From the NCBI GenBank assembly GCA_028285545.1, contig JANQPA010000018.1:310001-374000 (forward strand): 64,000 nt of DNA. Reading direction: 5' to 3'. A program made the translations under genes and the position numbers. The notes below the pieces were generated by a model. The model was given only the letters and a program-made list of their open reading frames with translations. It ran no database searches and was not told the origin of the DNA. Each line of letters opens with the position of its first letter. The first letter of the stretch is position 1. Source of the stretch: Saprospiraceae bacterium (GTDB lineage Bacteria > Bacteroidota > Bacteroidia > Chitinophagales > Saprospiraceae). Shown piece by piece: positions 41,568-51,839 of this stretch.

Positions 41568-44500
41568 ATGGCCGAAAAATGTAAATATAAACATCCAATT
41601 ATCCGCGACGGGGTCAGTCGTTATGACCGGATAAATGAACATTTGCAGCCCGAGCAGCTCAATCTGATGAACTTAGATCAGAAAGACTGGTTACTTTTTG
41701 CTCAAAAATTGGCTACAAAACTTCATTTTTTTGATTTAAAAAGGCCCGATCAAATCAGCGGGGATTGGCTAAATTTTTGGCCTGAAGAAGAAGAGATTGA
41801 CAGCTTCCTCACCCAAGCCAATGAGAACGATGGAGTTGAACCTCATCATTCGCTTTACTTGGTTTTTTTGCGCCTATTGGAGCACAGTAAGCTTCATTTT
41901 AATGAATTAAGCAAAAAACATCTCGAGTTTTATTACCGTCGGGTATTACAAATGAGTGAAAAAAGTTTTAAGGCGGATAAAGTTCACATTTTGTTCGAAT
42001 TAGCTAAAAGAGTGGATAACCAACATTTGCCAAAAAACACCTTATTATCTGCAGGAAAGGATGCCAAAGGAAATGATCTTTTCTTTGCCACAGATGAAGA
42101 TTTTGTGGTTAACAGAGGAGAAATTAATCATTTAAGAAGCATCTATTATCATGAAGGTAAAGGATTATTCTACGCCCCTATTGCCAATTCTCTAGATGGC
42201 CTGGGCGCAAGTTTATCTGAGGACAATTCGATGTGGCCCGGATTTGGGAGTTCAACTATGCCAATAGCCAGACTTGGGTTTGCCTTATCTTCTAAAGAGC
42301 TGCATTTAAAAGAAGGAAAAAGAGTAGTTCGGATAGATTTCAAATTTACCAGTAGCTTATCAAATAAAACCAAGTCCTTATTTCTTAAACATTTTTCCGT
42401 TTTTTTAACAGGGGAAAAAGAATGGCTAGGTCCCTTTCAAATTACTACAGAACATCCAATTTCGGATAAAGATCAACAAATTATTGCTCCACCCACTCCC
42501 TCTAAGTCAATGTTGAGTTGTTATGTTTTCTTAGATGAAGGAGAAGAGGCTGTTGTTGAATATTTACAAGCCATTCATGGAGAGTCCTATAATACTACTT
42601 TGCCTGTAATTCGATTCCTTTTGAATAGGATGGAAGATGAAGGAGAAGAAACCTTTAGGCAATTTAGAGAACTGCACCTGGAAAGTATTAAGTTAAGTAT
42701 AGAAGTACATGGCCTTCAGGATATTACTGTCGAAAATGATAACGCAAGCCTTGATCCTGCCAAGCCATTTTTATCATTTGGTCCCTTACCAACAGTAGGC
42801 TCGAGTTTTTATGTGGGCAGTACTGAAATTTTCGAAAAAAACTGGAATTCCGTCCTGTTAAATATTAAATGGAAAGGCTTACCTAATAGTTTTGCCGACC
42901 ATTATAAAGCTTATGTTACAGAGTACATTAGATCCAATGGGAGTATACGGTCAAATGAGGCCAAAAAGTTATACACAGGTACTGATAAAAAAGACACGGA
43001 GGATGACGCTTATAAATCCCACATTAACTCTAATGATCATCATCGGGTTCGCTTATACTACCGGGAAGCAGGGCAATGGAAAGCAGCAGGTAACAATGAA
43101 ATCCTATTTTCTAAAGATCCCATTGAAATTAACAAAAAGGCAAAAGAAAAACCTCAACAGTTTTCTTTAAAACAAACCTCTACAATTGGATTACAACAAA
43201 AAAACTATCCCCTTCAGTCCAATTTGGAACAATATTTAAAAGGGTCAACCAGTCCAAAAGGAACCTTCAATCCAAAAATATATAAAGTAGCAAAAATTAG
43301 TCAGGCCTTTCAATTGAGCAATTGGAGTTCTTTCCCCAAAAAAGGCTTCTTAAAGCTTCAGCTGCAACAGCATTTTTTTCATAAATCTTATGCTGGATTA
43401 TTGGCTCTTTCTCTGACAGGTAAAGATCCCAAACTACCTATTCCTAACGAACCTTATACACCAGAAATTGAAAGTCTGAAATTGTCGTATTCATCGAGTA
43501 TTACTCAGATATTTAATGAGGGCAAACGATCAAATATTGAAATTTTACATGATTTTCAGAAAAAAAGCCTTCAGCTATTTCACGATCATCCCTTTGGGCA
43601 AAAAGAAGAGCATCTGTTTTTGAAGAAACAAGATAGAGGTTTTGTCGTTCCTTCCGAAATACGATTGGTGCCCAATCACAGGCAAGGGGGAGAATTACTA
43701 ATTGGGCTTTCTGGATTGTTACCCCAACAAACTATAAGTCTTTTATTTCAAATTGCTGAGGGCAGTGAAAATCCTTTAAGGGAGCCACTGACTCTTGAAA
43801 ATGGAATTCAATGGCACATATTGTGTAGCGACGAATGGAAATCACTTGAGCCAGACTATAAATTAAAGGATACCACCAATCATTTTTTGATTTCCGGTAT
43901 TGTCCGGTTTAGTATTCCAAAAGAAGCCAGTTTGTCAAACTCAATTTTAGAAGATGGATTTTATTGGATCAGAGCCCGCTTAAATGCACCCTTGGATACG
44001 GTTTGTCAATTTATTGATATTAAACCCCAGGCGGTAACTGCTACTTTTCATAATCAAAACAACGATTTACAACACCTTCAAAAGGGATTACCTGCTGGAA
44101 CAATTAGTAAGTTAAAAGATCGACTGGCAACGATTAAAAAAATTGAACAACCTTTTTCTTCTTTTGGGGGAAGGGCTCCCGAAAATCCAGCTGATTTTTA
44201 TACTCGTGTTAGTGAACGTTTGCGGCATAAGGATCGTGCAATTCACATTTGGGATTATGAACAATTGGTTCTTGAAGCCTTTCCAAGTGTATACAAAGTC
44301 AAGTGCCTCAGCCACACAAATGCCAAAGAAGGAAGGGAATGGGCACCAGGTCATGTTTCCCTGGTTATTATTCCTAAAATTAATCCTGACAAAGCATTTA
44401 ATCGACTCCAGCCCAGGGCCAGTCAGCAATTGCTTACTTCCATAGAGTCTTTTATCCAGGAGCGGTGCTCCTTCCATATTCAATTTGACGCACTCAACCC

Positions 44501-44855
44501 AGATTTTGAGGAAATTCGCCTGGAGTTTAAAGTACGCTTTCATAAAGATTATGACCCCAATTTTTATCGGGGGGAATTGCAAGAATCCTTAATACAGTTT
44601 TTGTCTCCCTGGGCGGGCGACCTAGAAGCAAATATTCCCTTTGGGGGTACCATTTACAGAAGTTCTTTGATCAGCTTTATTGAGACTAGAGAATATGTTG
44701 ACTATCTGGCAGATTTAATTTTAATACACAAAAATGCTGAAGGGGAGGTAATCGCCTCAGGTGAACTCAGAAAAATTGAGGCCTCCAACGCTAGTGCTAT
44801 TTTGGTTTCTAGTCCTTCCCATGATATAAGCATTACGGAAGCCGTTTGTCCATGA
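41568..44855 (+). CDS. Baseplate J-like wedge protein (Afp11/Pvc11-like)
   Basis: A 1095-aa baseplate protein. The C-terminal third carries the baseplate-J/gp6-like core: GGRAPENPADFYTRVSERLRHKDRAI, WDYEQLVLEAFPSVYKVKCL and GHVSLVIIPK, ending with PFGGTIYRSSLISFI. The long N-terminal two-thirds is specific to eCIS Afp11-type proteins. It forms the baseplate wedges with the next gene product. The stop overlaps the next ATG (ATGA), a tight coupling that fits a fixed stoichiometry. Confidence 0.92.
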   Translation: MAEKCKYKHPIIRDGVSRYDRINEHLQPEQLNLMNLDQKDWLLFAQKLATKLHFFDLKRPDQISGDWLNFWPEEEEIDSFLTQANENDGVEPHHSLYLVFLRLLEHSKLHFNELSKKHLEFYYRRVLQMSEKSFKADKVHILFELAKRVDNQHLPKNTLLSAGKDAKGNDLFFATDEDFVVNRGEINHLRSIYYHEGKGLFYAPIANSLDGLGASLSEDNSMWPGFGSSTMPIARLGFALSSKELHLKEGKRVVRIDFKFTSSLSNKTKSLFLKHFSVFLTGEKEWLGPFQITTEHPISDKDQQIIAPPTPSKSMLSCYVFLDEGEEAVVEYLQAIHGESYNTTLPVIRFLLNRMEDEGEETFRQFRELHLESIKLSIEVHGLQDITVENDNASLDPAKPFLSFGPLPTVGSSFYVGSTEIFEKNWNSVLLNIKWKGLPNSFADHYKAYVTEYIRSNGSIRSNEAKKLYTGTDKKDTEDDAYKSHINSNDHHRVRLYYREAGQWKAAGNNEILFSKDPIEINKKAKEKPQQFSLKQTSTIGLQQKNYPLQSNLEQYLKGSTSPKGTFNPKIYKVAKISQAFQLSNWSSFPKKGFLKLQLQQHFFHKSYAGLLALSLTGKDPKLPIPNEPYTPEIESLKLSYSSSITQIFNEGKRSNIEILHDFQKKSLQLFHDHPFGQKEEHLFLKKQDRGFVVPSEIRLVPNHRQGGELLIGLSGLLPQQTISLLFQIAEGSENPLREPLTLENGIQWHILCSDEWKSLEPDYKLKDTTNHFLISGIVRFSIPKEASLSNSILEDGFYWIRARLNAPLDTVCQFIDIKPQAVTATFHNQNNDLQHLQKGLPAGTISKLKDRLATIKKIEQPFSSFGGRAPENPADFYTRVSERLRHKDRAIHIWDYEQLVLEAFPSVYKVKCLSHTNAKEGREWAPGHVSLVIIPKINPDKAFNRLQPRASQQLLTSIESFIQERCSFHIQFDALNPDFEEIRLEFKVRFHKDYDPNFYRGELQESLIQFLSPWAGDLEANIPFGGTIYRSSLISFIETREYVDYLADLILIHKNAEGEVIASGELRKIEASNASAILVSSPSHDISITEAVCP

Positions 44856-47740
44856 GTAAGATTCTGACCATACCCAAAACCATCGGTGAAAATAATGACC
44901 GAAATTACCAGTTCCTTAGAGAGGAAGGTATTCGTCATATTGAATCATTAGCGAGTCAAATTTGGACTGATTATAATGTCTCTGATCCAGGGATTACCAT
45001 TTTAGAGGCATTGTGTTATGCTATTACTGATTTAGGGCTTCGAATGGAAATGCCTATGGAAGATTTATTGGCCTCAGAAAAGGATGTTTTGAAAAACATG
45101 CATCTTCAGTTCCATTCTGCTTTAAAAATATTACCAACAACACCCGTTAGCCCTTTAGATTATCGCAAACTATTTGTCAATTTAAAAGGAGTTAAAAATG
45201 CCTGGATGTATAAAGTCTCCCCTGAAGTATATGTCAATTTTGCTATTGATGAAGAAAAAGAAAAACCTCAGATAAGTTATAAACCTTTTGAAGATGATAA
45301 AAAGGTTAAATCTTTTCGATTAGGTGGGCTTAATCAAGTAAAAATTGAATTAGAAGATGATATTCGCTTATTACCGGCTAATCAACGTCAGGAAGCTATT
45401 GAAACCATTAAAGAAAGAGTAAGAAAAATTTATCATAAAAATAGAAATCTTTGTGAGGATCTTGTTGAGATAAAAACTGTAGACCAACAGGAGGTAGTAG
45501 TATGCGGAGAGATTGAATTAATGCCAACAGCAAATGCTGAAGAAGTAAATGCCCAGATATTATTTGCCATCCAGAATTATTTAACCCCAGCCATAAAATT
45601 TTATACGCTCGAAGAATTAATTAAAAACAAAAAAAGAGATGCAGAAGAAATATTTAAGGGGCCCCTGTTTCTTCAGGACGTCCTGGAGCATGACCTTTTG
45701 ATACGCAGCCTTTTGGGGCAGAGTAATTTACTAGAATTTATCGAGAGCAATCATGAGCTCATTACCCGTTTGAGCGAAAGACCGGATTTGATGGATGATC
45801 CAGCTTCCAATTTGGAAGAATTAAAAAAAGTACTGTATGATAATATACTCTTTCATGGGTTTATCGATGATGAAGAATTAAAAAAGGCCGGACTAAGAAA
45901 AGAAATACGAGTTTCCGATCTCATCGACTTGATACAAAAAATTGAGGGCGTAAAGGAAGTGCGTGACCTCTTGATTAGTTTATGCGAAACCAATCCCAAT
46001 AATGAGGATGATTGCCAATGTGGAGACCTAAGTGAGGCCAGTTTGCAATGGAAAATTTGTGTACCGGAAGGCGTTCAGCCTGTACTTTGTTTTAAAGGAT
46101 CTAATTTCCGGTTTTTCAAAGATCTTTTTCCCATTAATGTCCGGAAATCAATAGTCAAGCGACATTTTAAAGAATTGGAAAACACTCAACAGCGGGATCG
46201 CTTTAATACACAAATAGAGGATATAGCCATGCCCATTGGGCAATTCCGGAAAATTGACAACTACTATAGTTTCCAAAATGATTTGCCCGATACTTACAGT
46301 GTTGGAGAAAAAGGCTTAGCACCAGTTTCTGAAGAACATAGGCCCTACCGACAAGCTCAGGCAAGGCAGCTTAAGGCTTATCTCTTGTTTTTTGATCAGG
46401 TTCTGGCCAGTTATTTTGCTCAATTAAGCAAAGTAAAAAACTTGTTAAGTGCAGATGAGACATTAAAAAGAACCTATTTCACTCAAGTGGTAACTTCAGT
46501 AAAGGAGTTAAAAGATATTTTTAAGGGATTTGACACGGCCGAAACTCAACTGAATGATCTGATAGGAAAACTAGACCTGCCAGGAGAGAGACGTCATCAG
46601 TTTTTAGATCACCTTATCTCCAGGTTTGCAGAACGTTTTGGTGATTATGTTTTTATGCTTTATGATGAATTCGATCAGAATGTAGAAGGTTTGTTGATAA
46701 ACCAGAAAACAAAGTTTCTTAATGATTATCCAAGTTTAAGCAGCCGGAGAGGAACAGCATATAATTATTTTGAATCTGCAGATCAATTTTGGGATACCTC
46801 CAATGTATCAGGTATGCAAAGTCGAATCGGTCGCATTGGTGGGTTTGATACCATTAATCGTCAGAATTCCTTTGGTTTTGCCTATGAATTTTATCAGGAA
46901 ATTGATAGTGATGAAATTAGTGAATTTCGATGGCGCATTCGTGACGAACAAGCTAAAATTATTTTGAGCAGCAGCCTCCATTATCACGAGAAGAAGGAAG
47001 CATTGCTGGAGTTAAAAAAGGCTGTTGAATTAGCAAAAGACAGCAACAATTTCGAAATTAAAAAAACGGAGGATCAGGATCAATGGTTTTTTAATATTGT
47101 TGACGAAAATGATGATGTTGTAGCCAGGCGGATTGAATTTTTCTCTTCCCAAGAAGAAGCCCTTGAAGCCGTTGCTCATGTTGTTGCTTACCTTTCTGAC
47201 AAATCTCTGGCCATTGAGGGAATGTATGTGATAGAACATATTTTACTAAGGCCAAATATTAGTCAAAAAGATGCTCCTTCAGAGGCTTTTTATCCCATTT
47301 GTGCAGATTTGGAAAAAGACCCGTGCCAACCTTTAGATCCTTATTCTTTTCGGATTAGTATTATTCTTCCTGGATGGACACGCCGTTTTGGTGACATGAA
47401 TTACCGTCAATTTTTAGAGCAGTTAATTCGAATGGAAACTCCGGCCCACATCATGCCCAAAATTTGTTGGATCGGACCTCAACAAATGCAAGAATTTGAA
47501 TCCAAGTATAAAGAGCTATTGGAGTTGCGAGCAAATAATCCTGGCTCACAAGTTGCGAATGAAATATTGGAACAATTTATTGAAAGCCTCGAAGGTCTTC
47601 GAACCATATACTGGCAGGGGACCTTACACGATTGCATTGATGAAGGTGAACAAGAAGAAGATAACCCGGTAATCCTCAACCGGACTCATTTAGGAAATCT
47701 CCAAAAATCAGATAATAATGCCAACAACGATGAAGCTTAA
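44852..47740 (+). CDS. Baseplate wedge protein (Afp12/Pvc12-like)
   Basis: A 962-aa protein starting at the ATG 44852 (MSKILTIPKT), four bases of which overlap the previous gene. The opening SDPGITILEALCYAITDLGLRMEMP is the eCIS Afp12 landmark. Later parts include FPINVRKSIVKRHFKEL and IEGMYVIEHILLRP. It pairs with the baseplate-J protein to build the wedge ring around the spike. Length and order match other Bacteroidota eCIS loci. Its 3' end overlaps the start of the PKD protein gene by 23 bases. Confidence 0.9.
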   Translation: MSKILTIPKTIGENNDRNYQFLREEGIRHIESLASQIWTDYNVSDPGITILEALCYAITDLGLRMEMPMEDLLASEKDVLKNMHLQFHSALKILPTTPVSPLDYRKLFVNLKGVKNAWMYKVSPEVYVNFAIDEEKEKPQISYKPFEDDKKVKSFRLGGLNQVKIELEDDIRLLPANQRQEAIETIKERVRKIYHKNRNLCEDLVEIKTVDQQEVVVCGEIELMPTANAEEVNAQILFAIQNYLTPAIKFYTLEELIKNKKRDAEEIFKGPLFLQDVLEHDLLIRSLLGQSNLLEFIESNHELITRLSERPDLMDDPASNLEELKKVLYDNILFHGFIDDEELKKAGLRKEIRVSDLIDLIQKIEGVKEVRDLLISLCETNPNNEDDCQCGDLSEASLQWKICVPEGVQPVLCFKGSNFRFFKDLFPINVRKSIVKRHFKELENTQQRDRFNTQIEDIAMPIGQFRKIDNYYSFQNDLPDTYSVGEKGLAPVSEEHRPYRQAQARQLKAYLLFFDQVLASYFAQLSKVKNLLSADETLKRTYFTQVVTSVKELKDIFKGFDTAETQLNDLIGKLDLPGERRHQFLDHLISRFAERFGDYVFMLYDEFDQNVEGLLINQKTKFLNDYPSLSSRRGTAYNYFESADQFWDTSNVSGMQSRIGRIGGFDTINRQNSFGFAYEFYQEIDSDEISEFRWRIRDEQAKIILSSSLHYHEKKEALLELKKAVELAKDSNNFEIKKTEDQDQWFFNIVDENDDVVARRIEFFSSQEEALEAVAHVVAYLSDKSLAIEGMYVIEHILLRPNISQKDAPSEAFYPICADLEKDPCQPLDPYSFRISIILPGWTRRFGDMNYRQFLEQLIRMETPAHIMPKICWIGPQQMQEFESKYKELLELRANNPGSQVANEILEQFIESLEGLRTIYWQGTLHDCIDEGEQEEDNPVILNRTHLGNLQKSDNNANNDEA

Positions 47741-50700
47741 TCAGATATCTCAGGAATACAATCGGTTCAGGGATAATCAGGTGCTGACAGCCTCTGAGCT
47801 TAATAAGCTAATTGACTTTATGGAGTCACAAAACCGTTTGACCAGAACCTGTCTTTCAGGGGTTGGAATAATTTGCGGTATGACCTTGAGCTTTGATTCT
47901 AATAATCAGATCATTAGCGTAAAAAAGGGCTGCGGAGTTACCACAGATGGTGATCTGATCTACCTATCTTCAGACAAGGCTTTTCTGGAGGTATCACCCT
48001 TCGAAGATAAGAAGGCTCGGTATCCGGCTTTTTGGCAGGAAGAAACGCAAAGATTCCAACTTTGGGAATTGCTGGACGGTACTGAGGATGAGGATCGGGA
48101 AAAAATTGCCTTAAGCGATTTTAGTGGTCAAACCAATATCGATTTGGTGGATACTGTTGTTTTGGCTTACCTGGAAAATTATCCTAAAACGGAAGATCTT
48201 TGTACTCCCCTTGATTGTGACAACCAGGGTGAACCCCAGGTAGCGCGCTTACGGTTTCTTCTAATCAAGGCGAGTGATGCTCGTATTATTATTGATGAAA
48301 TAGATAGTCTTTATAAAAAGTACGGAAATCAACTGAAAGAATATTTCCGATTGCCTAACCTCAAGGCAAGCCGTGTTGTCATAAATGGGAAAAATGCCGC
48401 TTCCCTTGGCAATATGATAAATGCCTTTACAACTACCATTACCAATCAAAGAGAGTCGCTTTTAGAGGCTCTTACACAATTAGCAGGCAATTTTGGAGAT
48501 GTTTTAGACCCCAATGGAGAGGTAGATTCTAATTTGTGGCTAACCCACTTTGATAATGTATTCCCAACTGATTTAGGTCAAAATGTCCAACCCTTGGCTT
48601 TTCAATATCGCTATGATCATTTTCAAGATCTTATGAAAGCCTATTTGGAAGTAAGGACCGAATTATTTAATGTTTTAGTAGAATGTCTTCCGGAAATAAA
48701 TGCTTTCCCACATCACCTGATGCTCGGAGGGCTACAGGATATTGAAGCAGGTTCTGATATTGATTTTCGGCACCAATTTTATCCTTCTCCTGTAAACACT
48801 CAAAATGAACGCCGTTTATTACAATGTCAAAGTTTATACCGCCGCCTCCACCTAATGATGCTGCAGTATGTGGACCCTCTCAATCGATTCAAAAACTTAA
48901 AGGTGACACCCAGTAAGATATTTGATTCGAAGCTAAGTGAGGGAGCCATCCCCTATTTTTATGAACCTTCTGTCGATTTGGTTAAGGATTGGGACTATGA
49001 CAAACAAATTCGAGGTCAAAGTGAAGAAGTCCTCTCTTACCATGCTGACCAATATACTTCAGATCAGCACGTTCTTAATCCCTTAAATTTCGAACATGAT
49101 GATGAGGATTTTTATAGAATCGAAGGACATATTGGCCAGTCCTATGGAGATGTTATTGACGACTTGAAAAAAATTAGAACCGAAAAGGGGCTTTCATTTG
49201 ATATTATGGCCTTGAGTATTGGGAATAATCAATTAGAATTAAATCTTGAAGATTACAAGTTCTATTTCAATGATCTTGAAGCATTACTCGATGCCTGGAG
49301 AGCCGAACAGGCCTGTATTACTAAAAGTACTTCCAGATTTTTCTCTGGTTTTAGAATTGATGAAGACAAAATAGGAACCCATCAATTTTATACTCCGAAT
49401 AATGTCTTATTTAATCCTGGCACTAGAAGAGACCCTGTCACCATCACTTTTCCGGGAGGTAATCCGGGAGGTAATATTTCTGGAAACGTAATATTTAACC
49501 CGAATATCGGCTCTTTTAATCCGAATACTGGTCCTTTTATTGGCGGACCATTCATTTCTCCTCAGAATTTAACAGGTACGGTGGATCGAGGATCTATTCT
49601 TGCAAATAACATTAAAGGAGATAACATTTTTACTACAGGTTCAGGCTTAATACTCCAAGATAAAAATGTCCGTGATGGATTAGTAGATGAGGAGGGAGTG
49701 TTAGGAAAGCCAATCCTGGGAATTATTGATACCAAACTAGGTACCACTGCTGCCGATTGGCGTGACTTAATCTTAACCGAAATTTATGATAAAATAGAAA
49801 ACATCAATGATATAACACAGGATAATCTGCGTGTTGGCTTAGAAATTCCGGTAGACATCATTACCAAATTACAATATTTAACGGATCAACAACCAGGAGA
49901 TTTATCTGAAATTACACCTCAGACTATTGAAAATTACAAACAAGCTATTTCTTCATTGGTGAAAGCTGTGCAAAATGCCAAACAGGATATCCTTGTAGTA
50001 TTAAATAGGGAGGAATATGAGCTAAAAGGTTATGAAGAGGATTACTTATTATTACTTAATCAACTGGAGCTGAACACTTGTGCTGCCAAAAAAATGGAAG
50101 CACTAATGGAAGAATTTATTCGTCGGCAGTCTTCTATTTTGGAATTGCAAAAACTTTCAAAGTTCTCAGAAAGCCATCCGGGAATGATTCATAAGGGCGG
50201 AGTTCCTAAGGAAGGCACCTTTATTGTTGTATATAAAGATGAATCTCCACCTAAAGATTCCGATGATACGAGTGGCACACTTACCTTTCCAAAACTCGAA
50301 GTTTTGCGTAATCTTAGCAGGGCAATTTTGCCTGCAAATTTTACAAGTCCTCAATTTAATCCAAGTATCATCAACGTTCAAACTCAAAAATTGGCGACGC
50401 AAAGAGGATTTAGTTTTTTAAAGGCCAATCAAAAAACTGATAGGCCCGAGTTGATTTCAAGGCCTGACGAATTTGCCAAATATGTCATTGACAACCATCA
50501 AATTTTGAATATTGATAATGCCCTGAGGGATTACAAACAAGTGACAGGCATTAATAACTCTCTGACAAATTTGGTAAGAGAGGCCATCTTTGAAGGGATT
50601 ATATTCCAACCCGATATTGGGCCTGAACCAAATGTTTCTCGATTTACAGTTGTAGCTGATTTTTATTTGCCTTATCGCTGTTGTTCAGATCTTCCTCCAA

Positions 50701-51836
50701 TGGTATTTGTTTTACCTCAACAATTGGTCAGCTTGCGTTTGCCAGTGGCATTTATTTGTATAAAAGAAGATGATGAGGAAGCGCCCGCAAAATTACCATT
50801 CGAAGTGGTTCCTGCTGACGGCATAATCGAAGCCGATGTAGCCGTTGATGGGCTAATCATTAGAGAAGAAGATCGGCCTTATTTGGATCCTTCTGTAATT
50901 ACGGAATCCTTATATGGCAAAACAATAACCTTCAAAGTGAATGGCCAAAATACGAATTTGGAGCTTCGAATTTATCGCAAGCCTAAAGCAATTTTCGAGG
51001 TTTCTCCTAAACCAATTATTGATAAAGGTGATGTAATTATTCAGGATATTAGTATCCAGAATGCTACCGAAGAAAAAGCAGGGGAAAATCTGAAATATCA
51101 ATGGGATTTTGGTGATGGCAGCCAAAGTTCAGAAAAGAACCCTAATCATAGTTATAAGTTTACGCTCTTCGAACTAGAACAGGAAAAAAACGTCACGGTT
51201 CGCCTTACCGTAACTAATGGAGAGTGTTCGGATAGGCATGAAGAGTCTTTTATTGTAGATATAAGCAGTCTAATAACAGTAGATGAAGAATGTAGAGAAG
51301 AGGCACTCGATACGATAAGTAAAGATCGAGAAGCTACAGAAGCCCTGACAACAGGTAGCTTGTTCCAATCTCGAAGAAGTGATTTTGTCAAAAACTTGAA
51401 CCAGGCTTACAAAGAATTGGATCCGGATGCTGGTCAACTAGACCTTTATTTAAGTGGCAGACAAAATATCAAGTGGATCAGTATTGTTTCAGAATTAATT
51501 AGTTCGCCAATAATTGAAACCAACCTAAGTGCAAAGAGTAATAAAGGAGAGGATGCCCGCAAGATGTCGGTATATATTTTGCGTTTATTGCTGATTGTAA
51601 TTAAATGCCAGGAAAACCTTAAATCCAGCACAGAGTTGGATCAAATGCTGAATAAATTCAATAGCATTTTTGTACCAATGAAGAAGCGCTTCGATGACTT
51701 TTTTGAAGAAGGAGATAGAGATGAGCCATTGGGCCTAACTTTAAGAAAATATCTTGCCGAATATTTGGAAACAACCAAAATCAAGGATTTAAGGACAATT
51801 AAACGTATTCAAACCATCTTAAATTCAATAAGCTAA
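47718..51836 (+). CDS. Large PKD-domain eCIS protein of uncertain role
   Basis: A 1372-aa cytosolic-type protein with no signal peptide. The N-terminus FRDNQVLTASELNKLIDFMESQNRLTRTCLSG recurs in Bacteroidota eCIS loci. Around residues 575-620 lies a Gly/Asn/Pro low-complexity stretch (FPGGNPGGN, FNPNIGSFNPNTGPFIGG). A PKD-like beta-sandwich is at about 1090-1180 (YQWDFGDGSQSSEKNPNHSYKF). The C-terminal 170 residues are helical. The Afp13 tail-fibre position is not filled by any recognisable fibre, so this could be a baseplate cage, fibre-like or target-binding component. A later ATG at 47730 is also possible. Confidence 0.68.
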   Translation: MPTTMKLNQISQEYNRFRDNQVLTASELNKLIDFMESQNRLTRTCLSGVGIICGMTLSFDSNNQIISVKKGCGVTTDGDLIYLSSDKAFLEVSPFEDKKARYPAFWQEETQRFQLWELLDGTEDEDREKIALSDFSGQTNIDLVDTVVLAYLENYPKTEDLCTPLDCDNQGEPQVARLRFLLIKASDARIIIDEIDSLYKKYGNQLKEYFRLPNLKASRVVINGKNAASLGNMINAFTTTITNQRESLLEALTQLAGNFGDVLDPNGEVDSNLWLTHFDNVFPTDLGQNVQPLAFQYRYDHFQDLMKAYLEVRTELFNVLVECLPEINAFPHHLMLGGLQDIEAGSDIDFRHQFYPSPVNTQNERRLLQCQSLYRRLHLMMLQYVDPLNRFKNLKVTPSKIFDSKLSEGAIPYFYEPSVDLVKDWDYDKQIRGQSEEVLSYHADQYTSDQHVLNPLNFEHDDEDFYRIEGHIGQSYGDVIDDLKKIRTEKGLSFDIMALSIGNNQLELNLEDYKFYFNDLEALLDAWRAEQACITKSTSRFFSGFRIDEDKIGTHQFYTPNNVLFNPGTRRDPVTITFPGGNPGGNISGNVIFNPNIGSFNPNTGPFIGGPFISPQNLTGTVDRGSILANNIKGDNIFTTGSGLILQDKNVRDGLVDEEGVLGKPILGIIDTKLGTTAADWRDLILTEIYDKIENINDITQDNLRVGLEIPVDIITKLQYLTDQQPGDLSEITPQTIENYKQAISSLVKAVQNAKQDILVVLNREEYELKGYEEDYLLLLNQLELNTCAAKKMEALMEEFIRRQSSILELQKLSKFSESHPGMIHKGGVPKEGTFIVVYKDESPPKDSDDTSGTLTFPKLEVLRNLSRAILPANFTSPQFNPSIINVQTQKLATQRGFSFLKANQKTDRPELISRPDEFAKYVIDNHQILNIDNALRDYKQVTGINNSLTNLVREAIFEGIIFQPDIGPEPNVSRFTVVADFYLPYRCCSDLPPMVFVLPQQLVSLRLPVAFICIKEDDEEAPAKLPFEVVPADGIIEADVAVDGLIIREEDRPYLDPSVITESLYGKTITFKVNGQNTNLELRIYRKPKAIFEVSPKPIIDKGDVIIQDISIQNATEEKAGENLKYQWDFGDGSQSSEKNPNHSYKFTLFELEQEKNVTVRLTVTNGECSDRHEESFIVDISSLITVDEECREEALDTISKDREATEALTTGSLFQSRRSDFVKNLNQAYKELDPDAGQLDLYLSGRQNIKWISIVSELISSPIIETNLSAKSNKGEDARKMSVYILRLLLIVIKCQENLKSSTELDQMLNKFNSIFVPMKKRFDDFFEEGDRDEPLGLTLRKYLAEYLETTKIKDLRTIKRIQTILNSIS

Positions 51837-51839
51837 GCC

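Noticed and set aside
44112-44582. 156-aa reverse frame
   Set aside because: Antisense of the conserved baseplate-J core; no homologous features.
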